A stretch of DNA of 64,000 nucleotides from Streptomyces sp. TLI_053 (lineage in GTDB: Bacteria; Actinomycetota; Actinomycetes; Streptomycetales; Streptomycetaceae): positions 3,303,501-3,367,500 of the forward strand of contig NZ_LT629775.1 in assembly GCF_900105395.1 (NCBI RefSeq), given 5' to 3'. The notes below the pieces were generated by a model that saw only the letters and a list, made by a program, of their open reading frames with translations, was not told the origin of the DNA and searched no databases. Within the stretch, counting starts at the first letter, position 1; the number at the start of each line of letters is the position of its first letter. A program made the translations under genes and the position numbers. Below are positions 42,210-51,233 of the stretch, piece after piece.

Positions 42210-44234
42210 CTACAGCAGCCCGCGCCGGGCCAGCAGCGGGGCGGTCTCCGGGTCGCGCCCGACCACCGCGCGGAAGGAGTCCAGCGCGTCCCGGCTGTCG
42301 CCGCGCGCCAGCAGCTCGCGCCGGAACAGCTCACCGCTCTCGCGCACGCTCCGCCCGCCGTCCTTGAACCACTCCACCGTGTCGGCGTCCAGGACCTCCG
42401 ACCAGATGTAGGCGTAGTAGCCCGCGCTGTACCCGCCGGCGAAGATGTGCCCGAAGTAGGTGGTCCGGTACCGCGGCGGGACCGCCGCCAGCGCCAGCCC
42501 GGCCTTCGCCAGCGCCGCCGCCTCGAACTCCTCGGCGTCCGCGACCTGCTGGCCCTCCGGCAGGGTGTGCCAGGCCCAGTCCAGCAGCGCCGCCGCCAGG
42601 TACTCGACGGTCCGGAAGCCCTGCCCGAAGGACTCCGCCGCCTCGATCCGCCCGACCAGCTCGGCCGGCAGCGGCTCGCCCGTGGCGTGGTGCCGGGCGT
42701 AGTTGGCCAGGACCTCCGGCCACACCATCCACATCTCGTTGACCTGGGACGGGAACTCCACGAAGTCCCGCGGCACGGCGGTGCCCGCGAAGTACGGGAA
42801 GCGCACGTCCGAGAACAGCCCGTGCAGCGCGTGGCCGAACTCGTGGAACAGGGTCCGCACCTCGTCCCAGGACAGCAGCACCGGCTCGCCGGGCGCCGGC
42901 TTGGCGATGTTGAGGTTGTTGTAGACCACCGGCCGCCGGCCCAGCAGCCCGGACTGGCTGACCAGTTCGTCCATCCAGGCGCCGCCGCGCTTGGACGCCC
43001 GGGCGTGGAAGTCGCCCAGGAACAGGCCGAGCGCCGTGCCGTCCGCGTCGAACACCTCGAAGACCCGCACGTCGGGGTGGTAGCCGACCAGGTCGGGGCG
43101 CTCGGTGAAGCTCACCCCGTAGGCGAGGTTCGCGGCGAAGAAGACGCCGTCCCGCAGCACCCGCTCCAGCTCGAAGTACGGGCGCAGCGCCGCCGCGTCC
43201 ACCTGGTACGAGGACTGCCGGACCTGCTCCGAGTAGTACGCCCAGTCGTGCGCGGCGATCTCCTCGACACCGTCGGCGGCGGCGAGCCCGGCCAGCTCGG
43301 CGGCCTCCCGGCGGGCGTTGGCCACGGCCGGCGGCACCAGCCGGGCGAGCAGCGCGTCCACCGCCTCCACGGTGCCGGCCGTCTCGTCGGCCACCACGTA
43401 GGCGGCGTGGGTGTCGTACCCGAGCAGGCGGGCCCGCTCGGCGCGCAGCGCCGACATCCGGATCGCCAGCGGCCCGTTGGTGGCGGCGGCCCGGCCGAGC
43501 GAGGCGGTGAGCAGCCGCTCGCGCACCGAGCGGTCGGTGAGCGAGGCGAGCTCGGTCTGGTTGGAGAAGTTCTTCAGGCTGAGCACGTAGCTGCCGTCGT
43601 GCCCGAGCGCGCGGCCGTTCTCGGCGGCCGCCGCGATCGCGTCCGGGGAGAGGCCGGCCAGCTGCTCGGCGGAGTCCAGCACCAGCGCGCGGGCCTGCGA
43701 GTCGGCCGACACGTTCTGGCGGAACTCCGATGCTGCGGCCGCCAGTTCGGCGTTGATCGCGCGCAGCCGGGACTGCTGCTCGGCACCCAGCCTGGCCCCG
43801 GCCCGGACGAACGCGGTGTACCGGCGCTCCAGCAGTCGCAGCGACTCCGGGTCCAGGCCGAGTCCGGCGCGGCGGTCGTACAGCTCCTCGACCCGGGCGA
43901 AGAGCGCGGCGTCCAGGTGGATCGCGTCCCGGTGCGCGGCCAGCCGGGGGCTGATCTCCGCGTCGATCCGGTCGACCTCGGGGGTGGTGTCGGCGGAGGA
44001 GTGGTTGTCGAAGACCCCGCGGACCCGGCGCAGCAGTGCCCCCGAGCGCTCCAGCGCGACCAGGGTGTTCTCGACGGTCGCCGGCGCCGGATCGGCGGTG
44101 ATCGCGGCGATCTCGGCCAGCTGCTCGGCCATCCCGCGCTCGAAGGCGGGCAGGTAGTGCCCCGGCCGGATCTCGGCGAACGGCGGCAGTTCGTAGGCCA
44201 GGGTGCTGGCCGTGAAGAACGGGTTCTCGGTCAT
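42210..44234 (-). CDS. M3-family metallopeptidase (oligopeptidase/dipeptidyl carboxypeptidase)
   Basis: A 674-residue cytoplasmic zinc peptidase. The thermolysin-like zinc motif HEFGH sits in VRTLFHEFGHALHGLF, with the downstream Glu ligand in FVEFPSQVNEMW and the substrate loop in IFAGGYSAGYYAYIWSEVLD. It trims short peptides during protein turnover. Length and motif layout match bacterial Dcp/OpdA. ATG at 44234 is preceded by AAGGTCGGCGGA; an in-frame ATG 24 bp upstream is possible. It is convergent with the GH5 gene and divergent from the polymerase-like gene. Confidence 0.94.
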   Translation of the reverse strand: MTENPFFTASTLAYELPPFAEIRPGHYLPAFERGMAEQLAEIAAITADPAPATVENTLVALERSGALLRRVRGVFDNHSSADTTPEVDRIDAEISPRLAAHRDAIHLDAALFARVEELYDRRAGLGLDPESLRLLERRYTAFVRAGARLGAEQQSRLRAINAELAAAASEFRQNVSADSQARALVLDSAEQLAGLSPDAIAAAAENGRALGHDGSYVLSLKNFSNQTELASLTDRSVRERLLTASLGRAAATNGPLAIRMSALRAERARLLGYDTHAAYVVADETAGTVEAVDALLARLVPPAVANARREAAELAGLAAADGVEEIAAHDWAYYSEQVRQSSYQVDAAALRPYFELERVLRDGVFFAANLAYGVSFTERPDLVGYHPDVRVFEVFDADGTALGLFLGDFHARASKRGGAWMDELVSQSGLLGRRPVVYNNLNIAKPAPGEPVLLSWDEVRTLFHEFGHALHGLFSDVRFPYFAGTAVPRDFVEFPSQVNEMWMVWPEVLANYARHHATGEPLPAELVGRIEAAESFGQGFRTVEYLAAALLDWAWHTLPEGQQVADAEEFEAAALAKAGLALAAVPPRYRTTYFGHIFAGGYSAGYYAYIWSEVLDADTVEWFKDGGRSVRESGELFRRELLARGDSRDALDSFRAVVGRDPETAPLLARRGLL

Positions 44235-44424
44235 TCCGCCGACCTTACGCGGTGTCATCGGCGCTGCCTACGCCTCCGCCCGGCCACCGGCGCGCACGGG
44301 ACGCACGCGCCCCGGCCCGGCCGCCGAACGGCGCGGCTCCGGTTGTCGTACCCTCCCGCTACCGTCGGCACCGACCGGCCGTACGCCCCCGGACGGTCAC
44401 CGTCCGCACGAGAGGAGGAGCCCC

Positions 44425-46140
44425 GTGGCACCCAGGATCGCCCTCGCCCCCGACCCGCACGGCCGCGGCGGGCGGCTCCAGCCGCTCGACGACGCGGGCA
44501 CCCCGCTCGGTCCGCCCGTCCCGGTGCCCGACCTCGCCGCCGCCGTCGCCGGGCGGGAGGCCGCCGAGCACCCGCGCTGGGTGTGGGCCGCCGCCGACTC
44601 CGGCTACGACCCGCTGCTCCCCCGGCTGCCCGGCCGGCTCGCCCGCTGCCACGACCTGAGGCTGGTCGAGGCGCTGCTGCTCGCCCACGAGGGCCGGTTC
44701 GGCGCCCCGCGGTCGCTGGGCGCCGCCTGGGCCCGGCTGCGCGGCCTGCCGGTCCCCGACGACCTGCCCGAGCCGGGCTCCGCGGAGGCCGACGACGGCC
44801 AGGACACGCTGTTCGCCCCCGACCGGCTCCAGCTGCCGCCCGGTACCGACCCGCTGGCCGCCGTGGTCGCCGTCCACGCCGAGCAGCAGCGCCGGCTGGC
44901 GGCGATCGAGCCGCCGGAGGCCAGGGGCCGGTACCGGCTGCTGCTGGCCGCCGAGTCCGCGGGCGCGCTGGCCGCCGCCGAGATGGGCCACGACGGCCTG
45001 CCCTGGCGGACGGAGGTGCACGACCGGCTGCTGACCGAACTGCTCGGCCCCCGCCCGACCGTCCCCGGCGCGCAGCCGCGCCTGCTCGCCGAGCTCGCGG
45101 CCGAGCTCCGGGAGGCGCTCGGCGGCCGGGTGTTCAACCCCGACTCGCACGCCCAGGTGCTGCGCGCCTTCGCCGAGGCCGGGATCCAGCTCGGCTCCAC
45201 CCGCTCGTGGGAGCTGAAGCGGATCGACCACCCGGCGGCCCGGCTGCTGATCCGCTACAAGGAGCTGTCCCGGCTCCACGTCGCGCACGGCTGGGCCTGG
45301 CAGGACGCCTGGGTGCGCGACGGCCGGTTCCGCCCCGAGTACGTGGTCGGCGGCGTGGTCTCCGGCCGCTGGGCCAGCCGCGGCGGCGGGGCGCTCCAGA
45401 TCCCGCGCATCCTGCGCCGGGCCGTGGTCGCCGACCCGGGCCGGCTGCTGGTCGTCGCCGACGCCGCCCAGCTGGAGCCCCGGGTCCTCGCCGCGCTCTC
45501 CCAGGACACCGGACTGGCCCGCACCGCGGCCGGCGGCGACCTGTACGAGGCGCTCGCCGCCTCCGCCTTCCAGGGCGACCGCGACAAGGCCAAGCTCGGC
45601 CTGCTCGGCGCCATGTACGGGCAGACCAGTGGCGACATCGGCCCGCTGCTGGCGACCTTGCGCAGCCGCTACCCGGCCGCGATGGGCTACGTCGAGGCGG
45701 CCGCCCGCACCGGCGAGGACGGCGGCGTGGTGGCCTCCCGGCTGGGCCGTCCGTGCCCGCCCGCCTCGGCCGACTTCCTCGACCTGACCGAGGCGGGCGA
45801 GGCCGGCGGCGAGGAGGGCGGGCGCCGGGCCCGCTCCCGGGGCCGGTTCACCCGCAACTTCGTCATCCAGGCCAGTGCCGCCGACTGGGCGCTGGCACTG
45901 CTGGCCGCGCTGCGCCGCCGGCTGGCCGAGTTCCCGGTGGCCTCGGCGGAGGACCGTCCGCACCTGGTGTTCTTCCAGCACGACGAGGTGATGGTGCACA
46001 CCCCGGCCAATCTGGCGGACGAGGTGGCGGCGGCGGTCGACGCGGCGGCGGACGAGGCCCGCCGGCTGGTCTTCGGCGAGACCCCGGTGCGCTTCCCGCT
46101 GAGCACGGCCGTGGTGGAGTGCTACGCCGACGCCAAGTAG
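44425..46140 (+). CDS. DNA polymerase A-like protein (bifunctional 3'-5' exonuclease/polymerase type)
   Basis: A 571-residue protein of the family A polymerase fold. Palm motifs are recognisable: motif A VVADAAQLEPRVLAALS (DYSQIELR-like), motif B DKAKLGLLGAMYGQTSG, motif C FFQHDEVMVH. The N-terminal half corresponds to the exonuclease-like domain but its catalytic DED pattern is not obvious to me. There is no 5'-nuclease domain. Actinomycetes carry such short PolA paralogues beside full-length PolA; their role in repair is unclear. GTG at 44425 has GAGGAGGAG upstream. It converges on dhaM. Confidence 0.85.
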   Translation: MAPRIALAPDPHGRGGRLQPLDDAGTPLGPPVPVPDLAAAVAGREAAEHPRWVWAAADSGYDPLLPRLPGRLARCHDLRLVEALLLAHEGRFGAPRSLGAAWARLRGLPVPDDLPEPGSAEADDGQDTLFAPDRLQLPPGTDPLAAVVAVHAEQQRRLAAIEPPEARGRYRLLLAAESAGALAAAEMGHDGLPWRTEVHDRLLTELLGPRPTVPGAQPRLLAELAAELREALGGRVFNPDSHAQVLRAFAEAGIQLGSTRSWELKRIDHPAARLLIRYKELSRLHVAHGWAWQDAWVRDGRFRPEYVVGGVVSGRWASRGGGALQIPRILRRAVVADPGRLLVVADAAQLEPRVLAALSQDTGLARTAAGGDLYEALAASAFQGDRDKAKLGLLGAMYGQTSGDIGPLLATLRSRYPAAMGYVEAAARTGEDGGVVASRLGRPCPPASADFLDLTEAGEAGGEEGGRRARSRGRFTRNFVIQASAADWALALLAALRRRLAEFPVASAEDRPHLVFFQHDEVMVHTPANLADEVAAAVDAAADEARRLVFGETPVRFPLSTAVVECYADAK

Positions 46141-46158
46141 CCGCGTCTCCCGCCGCGG

Positions 46159-46225
46159 TTGCCGCTGCCGCAGCCGCTGCCACCGCTGTTGCCACCACCG
46201 CTGTGACCGCTGTTGCCGCTTCCGG
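46159..46225. repeat. GC-rich short tandem repeats between polA-like gene and dhaM
   Basis: CCGCTGTTGCCACC-like hexamer/nonamer repeats fill the 88-bp gap. On the minus strand one frame would read Gly/Ser/Asn-rich, but DhaM stops before it, so this is taken as noncoding. Confidence 0.55.
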
Positions 46226-46228
46226 TGC

Positions 46229-46621
46229 TCACAGCTTGCGGTAGCCGCGCGCCTCCTCGGCGGCGGCGACCACCTCGGCCAGCGCGGCCCCGGTCGACGC
46301 GGTCACCGCGGCGGCGACCGCGCCCTCCACGAACGGCGCGTCGACCAGTACGACCCCGGGGCGGGGCTGGTCCTCCAGCACGGTCACCGCGGTCAGCACC
46401 GAGCTCCCGAGGTCCGGCAGCACCACGGCCCCCGCCCCCGAGTCGGCCGCCGCCACGGCCCGGGCGATCAGCTCGTAGCTGCTGCCGAGCCCGCCGTCCT
46501 CGGTACCGCCGGCCACCACCACCCGGACCTCCGGTGCGGCGAGCTCCCCCAGCAGTTCCCTCAACCCCCCGGCCAGCGCGGCGCTGTGCGAGACCAGGAC
46601 GATGCCCACGTGTCCACTCAT
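46229..46621 (-). CDS. dhaM: dihydroxyacetone kinase phosphotransferase subunit DhaM
   Basis: A 130-residue protein of the PTS EIIA-mannose-like DhaM family. The N-terminal phosphorylation site is HVGIVLVSHSAALAGGL with the active His; the body matches the sandwich fold of the single-domain DhaM form. DhaM passes phosphate from HPr (PTS) to DhaL, which phosphorylates dihydroxyacetone with DhaK. It is divergent from dhaK-dhaL with a 157-bp promoter region, an arrangement unlike the usual dhaKLM operon. ATG at 46621 has GGTCGGGG upstream. Confidence 0.92.
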   Translation of the reverse strand: MSGHVGIVLVSHSAALAGGLRELLGELAAPEVRVVVAGGTEDGGLGSSYELIARAVAAADSGAGAVVLPDLGSSVLTAVTVLEDQPRPGVVLVDAPFVEGAVAAAVTASTGAALAEVVAAAEEARGYRKL

Positions 46622-46778
46622 GCCCCGACCCTAGGCCGTGCCGGCGAAGCCGCGCCGGACCGTTCGCGTGTTGCTCCGGACGAGTGAGGGTGCGGGCGGC
46701 GGGCCGGATCCGGGACACCGGCCGCCGCTCCGGCGTAGCGTCGGGTCAGCACCGTCGGCCGAGGGGAGCGCGTACACC

Positions 46779-47774
46779 GTGAAGAAGCTCATCAACAGCG
46801 CGGACACCGTGCTGGAGGACGCGCTGGCCGGAGTGGCCGCCGCCCATCCGGAGCTGGCGGTGGACCTCGCCGCCCGGGTGATCACCCGGGCGGTGCGGCC
46901 GCCGGCCCCCAAGGTGGCCCTGGTGTCCGGCGGCGGGTCCGGGCACGAGCCGCTGCACGGCGGCTTCGTCGGCCCCGGCATGCTGGACGCGGCCTGCCCC
47001 GGCGAGGTCTTCACCTCGCCGGTCCCGGACCAGGTGCTGGCCGCGGCCGAGGCCGTGGACTCCGGCGCCGGCGTGGTGTTCGTGGTCAAGAACTACACCG
47101 GCGACGTGATGAACTTCGAGCTCGCCGCGGAGCTGGCCGCCGAGCGGGGCATCGAGGTCCGCACCGTGCTGGTCGACGACGACGTGGCGGTGGAGGACTC
47201 CACCTGGACCGCCGGCCGGCGCGGCACCGGGGCGACGGTGGCGGTGGAGAAGATCGCGGGCGCGCTGGCCGAACGCGGCGCGGCGCTGGACGCGGTGGCC
47301 GCCCTCGGCGAGCGGGTGAACGCGGCCTCCCGCTCGTTCGCGATCGCGCTGACCGGGGCGACCGTCCCGGCGGCGGGCCGGCCCGGCTTCGAGCTGGCCG
47401 AGGACGAGATCGAGGTCGGCGTCGGCATCCACGGCGAGCCGGGCCGCCGTCGGGAGAAGCTCCGCCCGGCCCGCGAACTGGTCGCCGAGGTGGTGTCGAC
47501 GATCCTCACCGATCACCACCTGACCGCCGGGGACGAGGTGATCGCCCTGGTCAACGGGCTGGGCGGGACACCGCTGCTGGAGCTGTACATCGTGTTCGGC
47601 GAGGTCGCCGCGAGGCTCGGCGAGCACGGCATCACGGTGGCCCGCAGCCTGGTCGGCAACTATGTGACCAGCCTCGACATGGCGGGCTTCTCGCTCACCC
47701 TCACCAAGGCCGACGCGCAGTTGCTGGAGCTGTGGGACGCCCCGGTGGACACCCCGGCCCTCAAGCGCGCCTGA
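46779..47774 (+). CDS. dhaK: dihydroxyacetone kinase subunit DhaK
   Basis: A 331-residue substrate-binding subunit of the PTS-dependent dihydroxyacetone kinase. Substrate forms a hemiaminal with the His in GVGIHGEPG; conserved segments SGGGSGHEPLHGGFVG and KNYTGDVMNFELAAELA are present. GTG at 46779 follows GAGGGGAG; a slightly longer in-frame start upstream lies in the divergent promoter. It forms an operon with dhaL, 58 bp downstream. The pathway handles glycerol or dihydroxyacetone feeding into glycolysis. Confidence 0.95.
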   Translation: MKKLINSADTVLEDALAGVAAAHPELAVDLAARVITRAVRPPAPKVALVSGGGSGHEPLHGGFVGPGMLDAACPGEVFTSPVPDQVLAAAEAVDSGAGVVFVVKNYTGDVMNFELAAELAAERGIEVRTVLVDDDVAVEDSTWTAGRRGTGATVAVEKIAGALAERGAALDAVAALGERVNAASRSFAIALTGATVPAAGRPGFELAEDEIEVGVGIHGEPGRRREKLRPARELVAEVVSTILTDHHLTAGDEVIALVNGLGGTPLLELYIVFGEVAARLGEHGITVARSLVGNYVTSLDMAGFSLTLTKADAQLLELWDAPVDTPALKRA

Positions 47775-47832
47775 GTCTCCGCCACGGGCCCGACCGCGGG
47801 ACCCGCCCCAACGACCCGAAGGAGCCGTCCGC

Positions 47833-48510
47833 ATGGACGTCGACACCCGTCTCGCCGAGGACTGGGTCCGCGCGATCGCCGCGGCGGTCGAGCGCGATCA
47901 CCAGCGGCTCACCGAGCTGGACACCGCGATCGGCGACGGCGACCACGGCAGCAATCTGCGCCGCGGCTTCGCCGCCGTGCTGGCCGTCCTGGACAACCCG
48001 GACAACTCGGGCAGCCCGGACGGCCCGGACGCGCCCGCACCGGACGCCGGCCCCGGCGCGGTGCTGACCAGGACGGGCAGCACCCTGATCTCCAAGGTCG
48101 GCGGCGCCTCCGGCCCGCTCTACGGCAAGGCCTTCCGCGCGATCGGCGCCGCCCTGCCGCCGCCCGGACAGCCGCCCGCCGACGCGGCCGGGCTGGGCGA
48201 GGCACTGGCCGCCGGGCTGCGGGCGGTCCGGGACCTCGGCCGGGCCGCGCCGGGGGACAAGACCGTCGTGGACGCCTGGACGCCCGCCCTGGAGGCCTAC
48301 CGGGAGGCGGTGGCCGCCGGGGCCGGACTGCCGGAGGCCGCCGCGGCGGCGGCCGCGGGCGCCGAGCGGGGCGCCCGGGACACCGAACCGCTCCAGGCCC
48401 GCAAGGGCCGCGCCTCCTACCTCGGCCCCCGCAGCATCGGCCACCGCGACCCCGGTGCCGCCTCCACCGCCCTGATCTTCCGGGCCCTCGCCGACATCAC
48501 CGCGGGCTGA
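47833..48510 (+). CDS. dhaL: dihydroxyacetone kinase subunit DhaL
   Basis: A 225-residue ADP-binding subunit. TAIGDGDHGSNLRRG holds the metal/ADP-binding Asp residues; GGASGPLYGKAFR and HRDPGAASTALIF are the helical-bundle signatures. DhaL keeps ADP as a cofactor phosphorylated by DhaM and transfers the phosphate to dihydroxyacetone bound on DhaK. A Pro/Asp-rich loop of about 20 residues (DNPDNSGSPDGPDAPAPD) is an insertion relative to E. coli DhaL. It follows dhaK in an operon and is closed by a hairpin. Confidence 0.94.
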   Translation: MDVDTRLAEDWVRAIAAAVERDHQRLTELDTAIGDGDHGSNLRRGFAAVLAVLDNPDNSGSPDGPDAPAPDAGPGAVLTRTGSTLISKVGGASGPLYGKAFRAIGAALPPPGQPPADAAGLGEALAAGLRAVRDLGRAAPGDKTVVDAWTPALEAYREAVAAGAGLPEAAAAAAAGAERGARDTEPLQARKGRASYLGPRSIGHRDPGAASTALIFRALADITAG

Positions 48511-48523
48511 GGCCGCCGTCGGG

Positions 48524-48553
48524 GGGCGGGGCGCCACCGGCTCCGCCCCGCCC
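48524..48553 (+). terminator. hairpin terminator of dhaKL
   Basis: GGGCGGGGC pairs with GCCCCGCCC around a 12-base loop, 14 bp past the dhaL stop. Confidence 0.75.
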
Positions 48554-48585
48554 GCACGCGGCCGTACGGACGGGACGGCCGCCGG

Positions 48586-48696
48586 TCAGACCGACCATTC
48601 CTGCTCGGGGATCCTGCTGTTGGAGCAGGTCCACAGGGTCAGGTAGGCACCGTCACCCATCGAGCCGCCCTTGTTGGCGATGCACTTGCCGCCCCA
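48586..48696 (-). pseudogene. remnant of a secreted lectin-like protein (C-terminal fragment)
   Basis: About 36 codons on the minus strand read like the C-terminal end of a beta-trefoil/ricin-type carbohydrate-binding protein: GGKCIANKGGSMGDGAYLTLWTC ends (in part quoted) with a Q-x-W motif in PEQEWSV and then a stop. The open frame extends upstream to 48792 but that part is Arg/Pro-rich and unlike such proteins, and no signal peptide is visible. I read it as a decayed gene end rather than an intact small gene. Low certainty. Confidence 0.4.
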
Positions 48697-48807
48697 GGAC
48701 GGGCGCCGGAATCCCGCACGGACTCCGGCGGCATCGAACCCAGGCCCGATCGGCGCGGTCGGGTGTGCGCGGCGTGCACGCTTCCTCGACAATCCCTGCG
48801 GTCCGGC

Positions 48808-50022
48808 TCAGGGACCCGCGGTCCAGACCGGGTCGGTGCGGGTGACGAGCAGCAGCAGCGCGTCGTCCCGCAGCTCGCCCCCGGTGTGCGCGAGCAGGTC
48901 GGCGTAGACCCGGCCGACGGCCGCCTCGAGTTCGGCGGCGGAGCGGGCCGCGCCGCGCACCAGCGGCCCGACCCGCTCCTCCAGCGGGTAGAACCCGCCG
49001 TTCTTCCGGTGCCTGGCCTCGATCACCCCGTCGGTGCACAGCACCAGCACGTCCTCGATCCCGAACGACTGGTCCCAGGTGCTCGGCCCGCCGAACGCCA
49101 GCCGGCCGAGGCCGAGCGGCACCCAGGGGTCGGGGGCGTCCAGCACGTGTGCCCGGCCGTCCCGGTCCACCCGGATCGGCGGGACGTGCCCGCACTGGAG
49201 CAGCTCGACCACGCCGGGACGGCGGAACTCGGCGAACAGCGCGGTGGTGAACTCGCCGTCCGGTACGTGCCGCTCCACGCTGGCCTCGATCCTGGCGGCC
49301 ACCCCGGGCAGCCCGGACTCGTCGTAGGCGGCCTCGCGGAAGGCGCCGAGCACCACGGCGGCGGTCTGCACCGCCCCGAGTCCCTTGCCCCGCACGTCAC
49401 CGACCGCGACCCGGGTGCCGTGCGGGGTCTCCAGGACGGAGTAGAGGTCCCCGCCGATCTTGGAGGCGTCGGCGGCGGAGACGTACCGGACGGCGAGGCG
49501 CAGCGGCCCGACGACCGGGCCGGGCAGCCGCAGCAGGGCCCGCTGCGCGGCCTCCGCGACGGAACTGACCGCGGCGAAGGCGGCGGCCCGGCGCATCCTG
49601 ATCTTGGCGACCCAGGCGGAGAAGATCGTGAGCAGCAGGTAGCTGATCATCGCGCCCCAGAGGAAGCGGGCGTCGTTGATGGTGTCGACCTGGTCGTAGT
49701 GGCTGAGGCCGAAGACGGCGAGCAGGCCGAGCGAGCAGACACCGAGCAGTTCGAGCGGCCGCAGGGTGAGCGCGGCGATGCTCGGGACGACGGTCATCAG
49801 GGGCGCGAGGTAGCGGTCCCGGCCGGAGTAGAGGTCGGCGATCCCGACCAGCACGATCGCGAGCAGCGCGGGTGAGGCCCGGCGCCAGAACGGGATGTCG
49901 AGCAGGTCGACGGCGAGCAGCGCGCCGCGCCGCCGGGCCGGCGGCTGCCCGGCGCCGGTCGGATCGGACGGCGACTGGGCTCGACGGATCGGGAACACAT
50001 ATCGAACATAACGGACGATCAC
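48808..50022 (-). CDS. membrane-anchored SpoIIE-type PP2C phosphatase
   Basis: A protein of about 404 residues. The N-terminal third holds five to six hydrophobic segments (LLAIVLVGIADLYS, LMTVVPSIAALTL, LGVCSLGLLAVFGL, MISYLLLTIFSAWVAK); the C-terminal 220 residues are a SpoIIE/RsbU phosphatase domain with KIGGDLYSVL, VAVGDVRGKGLGA and VLVLCTDGVIEAR metal-binding segments. Such enzymes dephosphorylate anti-anti-sigma proteins. GTG at 50022 is used; GTG at 49998 is an alternative, and AT-rich sequence between them may be promoter. It is divergent from a PrsW-type protease gene. Confidence 0.88.
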   Translation of the reverse strand: MIVRYVRYVFPIRRAQSPSDPTGAGQPPARRRGALLAVDLLDIPFWRRASPALLAIVLVGIADLYSGRDRYLAPLMTVVPSIAALTLRPLELLGVCSLGLLAVFGLSHYDQVDTINDARFLWGAMISYLLLTIFSAWVAKIRMRRAAAFAAVSSVAEAAQRALLRLPGPVVGPLRLAVRYVSAADASKIGGDLYSVLETPHGTRVAVGDVRGKGLGAVQTAAVVLGAFREAAYDESGLPGVAARIEASVERHVPDGEFTTALFAEFRRPGVVELLQCGHVPPIRVDRDGRAHVLDAPDPWVPLGLGRLAFGGPSTWDQSFGIEDVLVLCTDGVIEARHRKNGGFYPLEERVGPLVRGAARSAAELEAAVGRVYADLLAHTGGELRDDALLLLVTRTDPVWTAGP

Positions 50023-50164
50023 CCCGCCCACCCCCGCACCGCCGACCGCGGAGCACCCCCGGACGCAGGCACCCGTCACTCCACGGACTGTGCCAGAAGG
50101 TACCAAAGCACCCAATTCGTCATACAGTGCGACGAAAGCGGATCACACAAGGGAGCCCTCACCG

Positions 50165-51106
50165 GTGTCCGGATACCGCAACACCCCCCACCTCTCCGCC
50201 CCGTCCGTCCGCCCCTCGGCCCGCCCCGCCCAGTGGCCCCGGATCCTTCTCGGCGGACTGCTGCTGTGGATCGCGACCGTCGCCGTCACCTTCCTCACCG
50301 GCAACAGCAATCTGGTCCCGACGATCGTCCTGCTCGGCAGCTTCCTCGTCCCGGTCACCGTGGCGACCCGGGCGTACGAACGCCACGCCGCCGGCCTCGG
50401 CGCCGACCGGATCCTCGGCTGCTTCGGCATCGGCGGCCTCGTCGGCGTCCTCGGCGCCTCCGTCCTGGAGACCTGCCTGCCCTCCCCCTCGGCCTGGACC
50501 CACCTCGGCGTCGGCCTGATCGAGGAGGCGGCCAAGCTGGCCGCCCTGGTCCTGGTCAGCCGGCGACTTCGGGTGAGCGGCCTGCGGTACGGGCTGGTCC
50601 TGGGCGCCACCGTGGGCGCCGGCTTCGCGGCCTTCGAGAGCGCCGGATACGCCTTCAACGCCGTGCTCACCACCGACGGGCTCTCGCTGCGCAACCTGGT
50701 GGAGACCGAGATCCTGCGCGGCGTCCTGGCGCCCGTCGGCCACATCCTGTGGACGGCACTGCTCGGCGGCGTGCTGTTCCGCGAGCGGCGCGGCGGCCGG
50801 TTCCGCCTCGCTCCGCCGGTCCTGCTGACCTACCTGGGCGTCTCGCTGCTGCACGCGCTCTGGGACTCGACGAGCGGGATCGCGGTCTGGCTGGTGGCCC
50901 GGAGCACCTCCGCCGACTGGCAGCGCGCCCTGTTCGACCTCGGCCGCCTGCCGAGCCCGACCACCGAACAGGTCCACCTCTACACCCTGTACGACACCGC
51001 CGGACTGGTCCTGGTCGCGCTCGGCGGACTGTACTGGCTGCGACTGCTGGTCCGCGGCGACCGGCGCTCGCCGATCCCGACCCAGCTCCCGTCCGCCCCG
51101 CTCTGA
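50165..51106 (+). CDS. PrsW-family intramembrane metalloprotease
   Basis: A 313-residue integral membrane protein with about eight helices. PrsW signature motifs are intact: EEAAK at residues 120-124, FAAFE at 154-158 and HALWD at 230-234, supplying catalytic Glu and metal ligands. PrsW in Bacillus performs site-1 cleavage of an anti-sigma factor. GTG at 50165 with AAGGGAG upstream is chosen; an in-frame ATG 75 bp upstream is less likely. The divergent phosphatase gene makes a stress-signalling link plausible, but no anti-sigma gene is nearby. Confidence 0.88.
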   Translation: MSGYRNTPHLSAPSVRPSARPAQWPRILLGGLLLWIATVAVTFLTGNSNLVPTIVLLGSFLVPVTVATRAYERHAAGLGADRILGCFGIGGLVGVLGASVLETCLPSPSAWTHLGVGLIEEAAKLAALVLVSRRLRVSGLRYGLVLGATVGAGFAAFESAGYAFNAVLTTDGLSLRNLVETEILRGVLAPVGHILWTALLGGVLFRERRGGRFRLAPPVLLTYLGVSLLHALWDSTSGIAVWLVARSTSADWQRALFDLGRLPSPTTEQVHLYTLYDTAGLVLVALGGLYWLRLLVRGDRRSPIPTQLPSAPL

Positions 51107-51233
51107 CCGCCCGCCCCCTCCTGCTCCGATCCGCCCCGTTCCGGATCGAACCAGAACGGCCCGCCGTCCGACTACTGGGAGGGGACCCGTCCGGAACGGG
51201 GCTCCACGGGCGCACACGACCGGACCGGTCGCA

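Noticed and set aside
46122..46228. Gly/Ser/Asn-rich reading frame after DhaM
   Set aside because: It is out of frame with DhaM, whose stop at 46229 is clear, and consists only of short tandem repeats.
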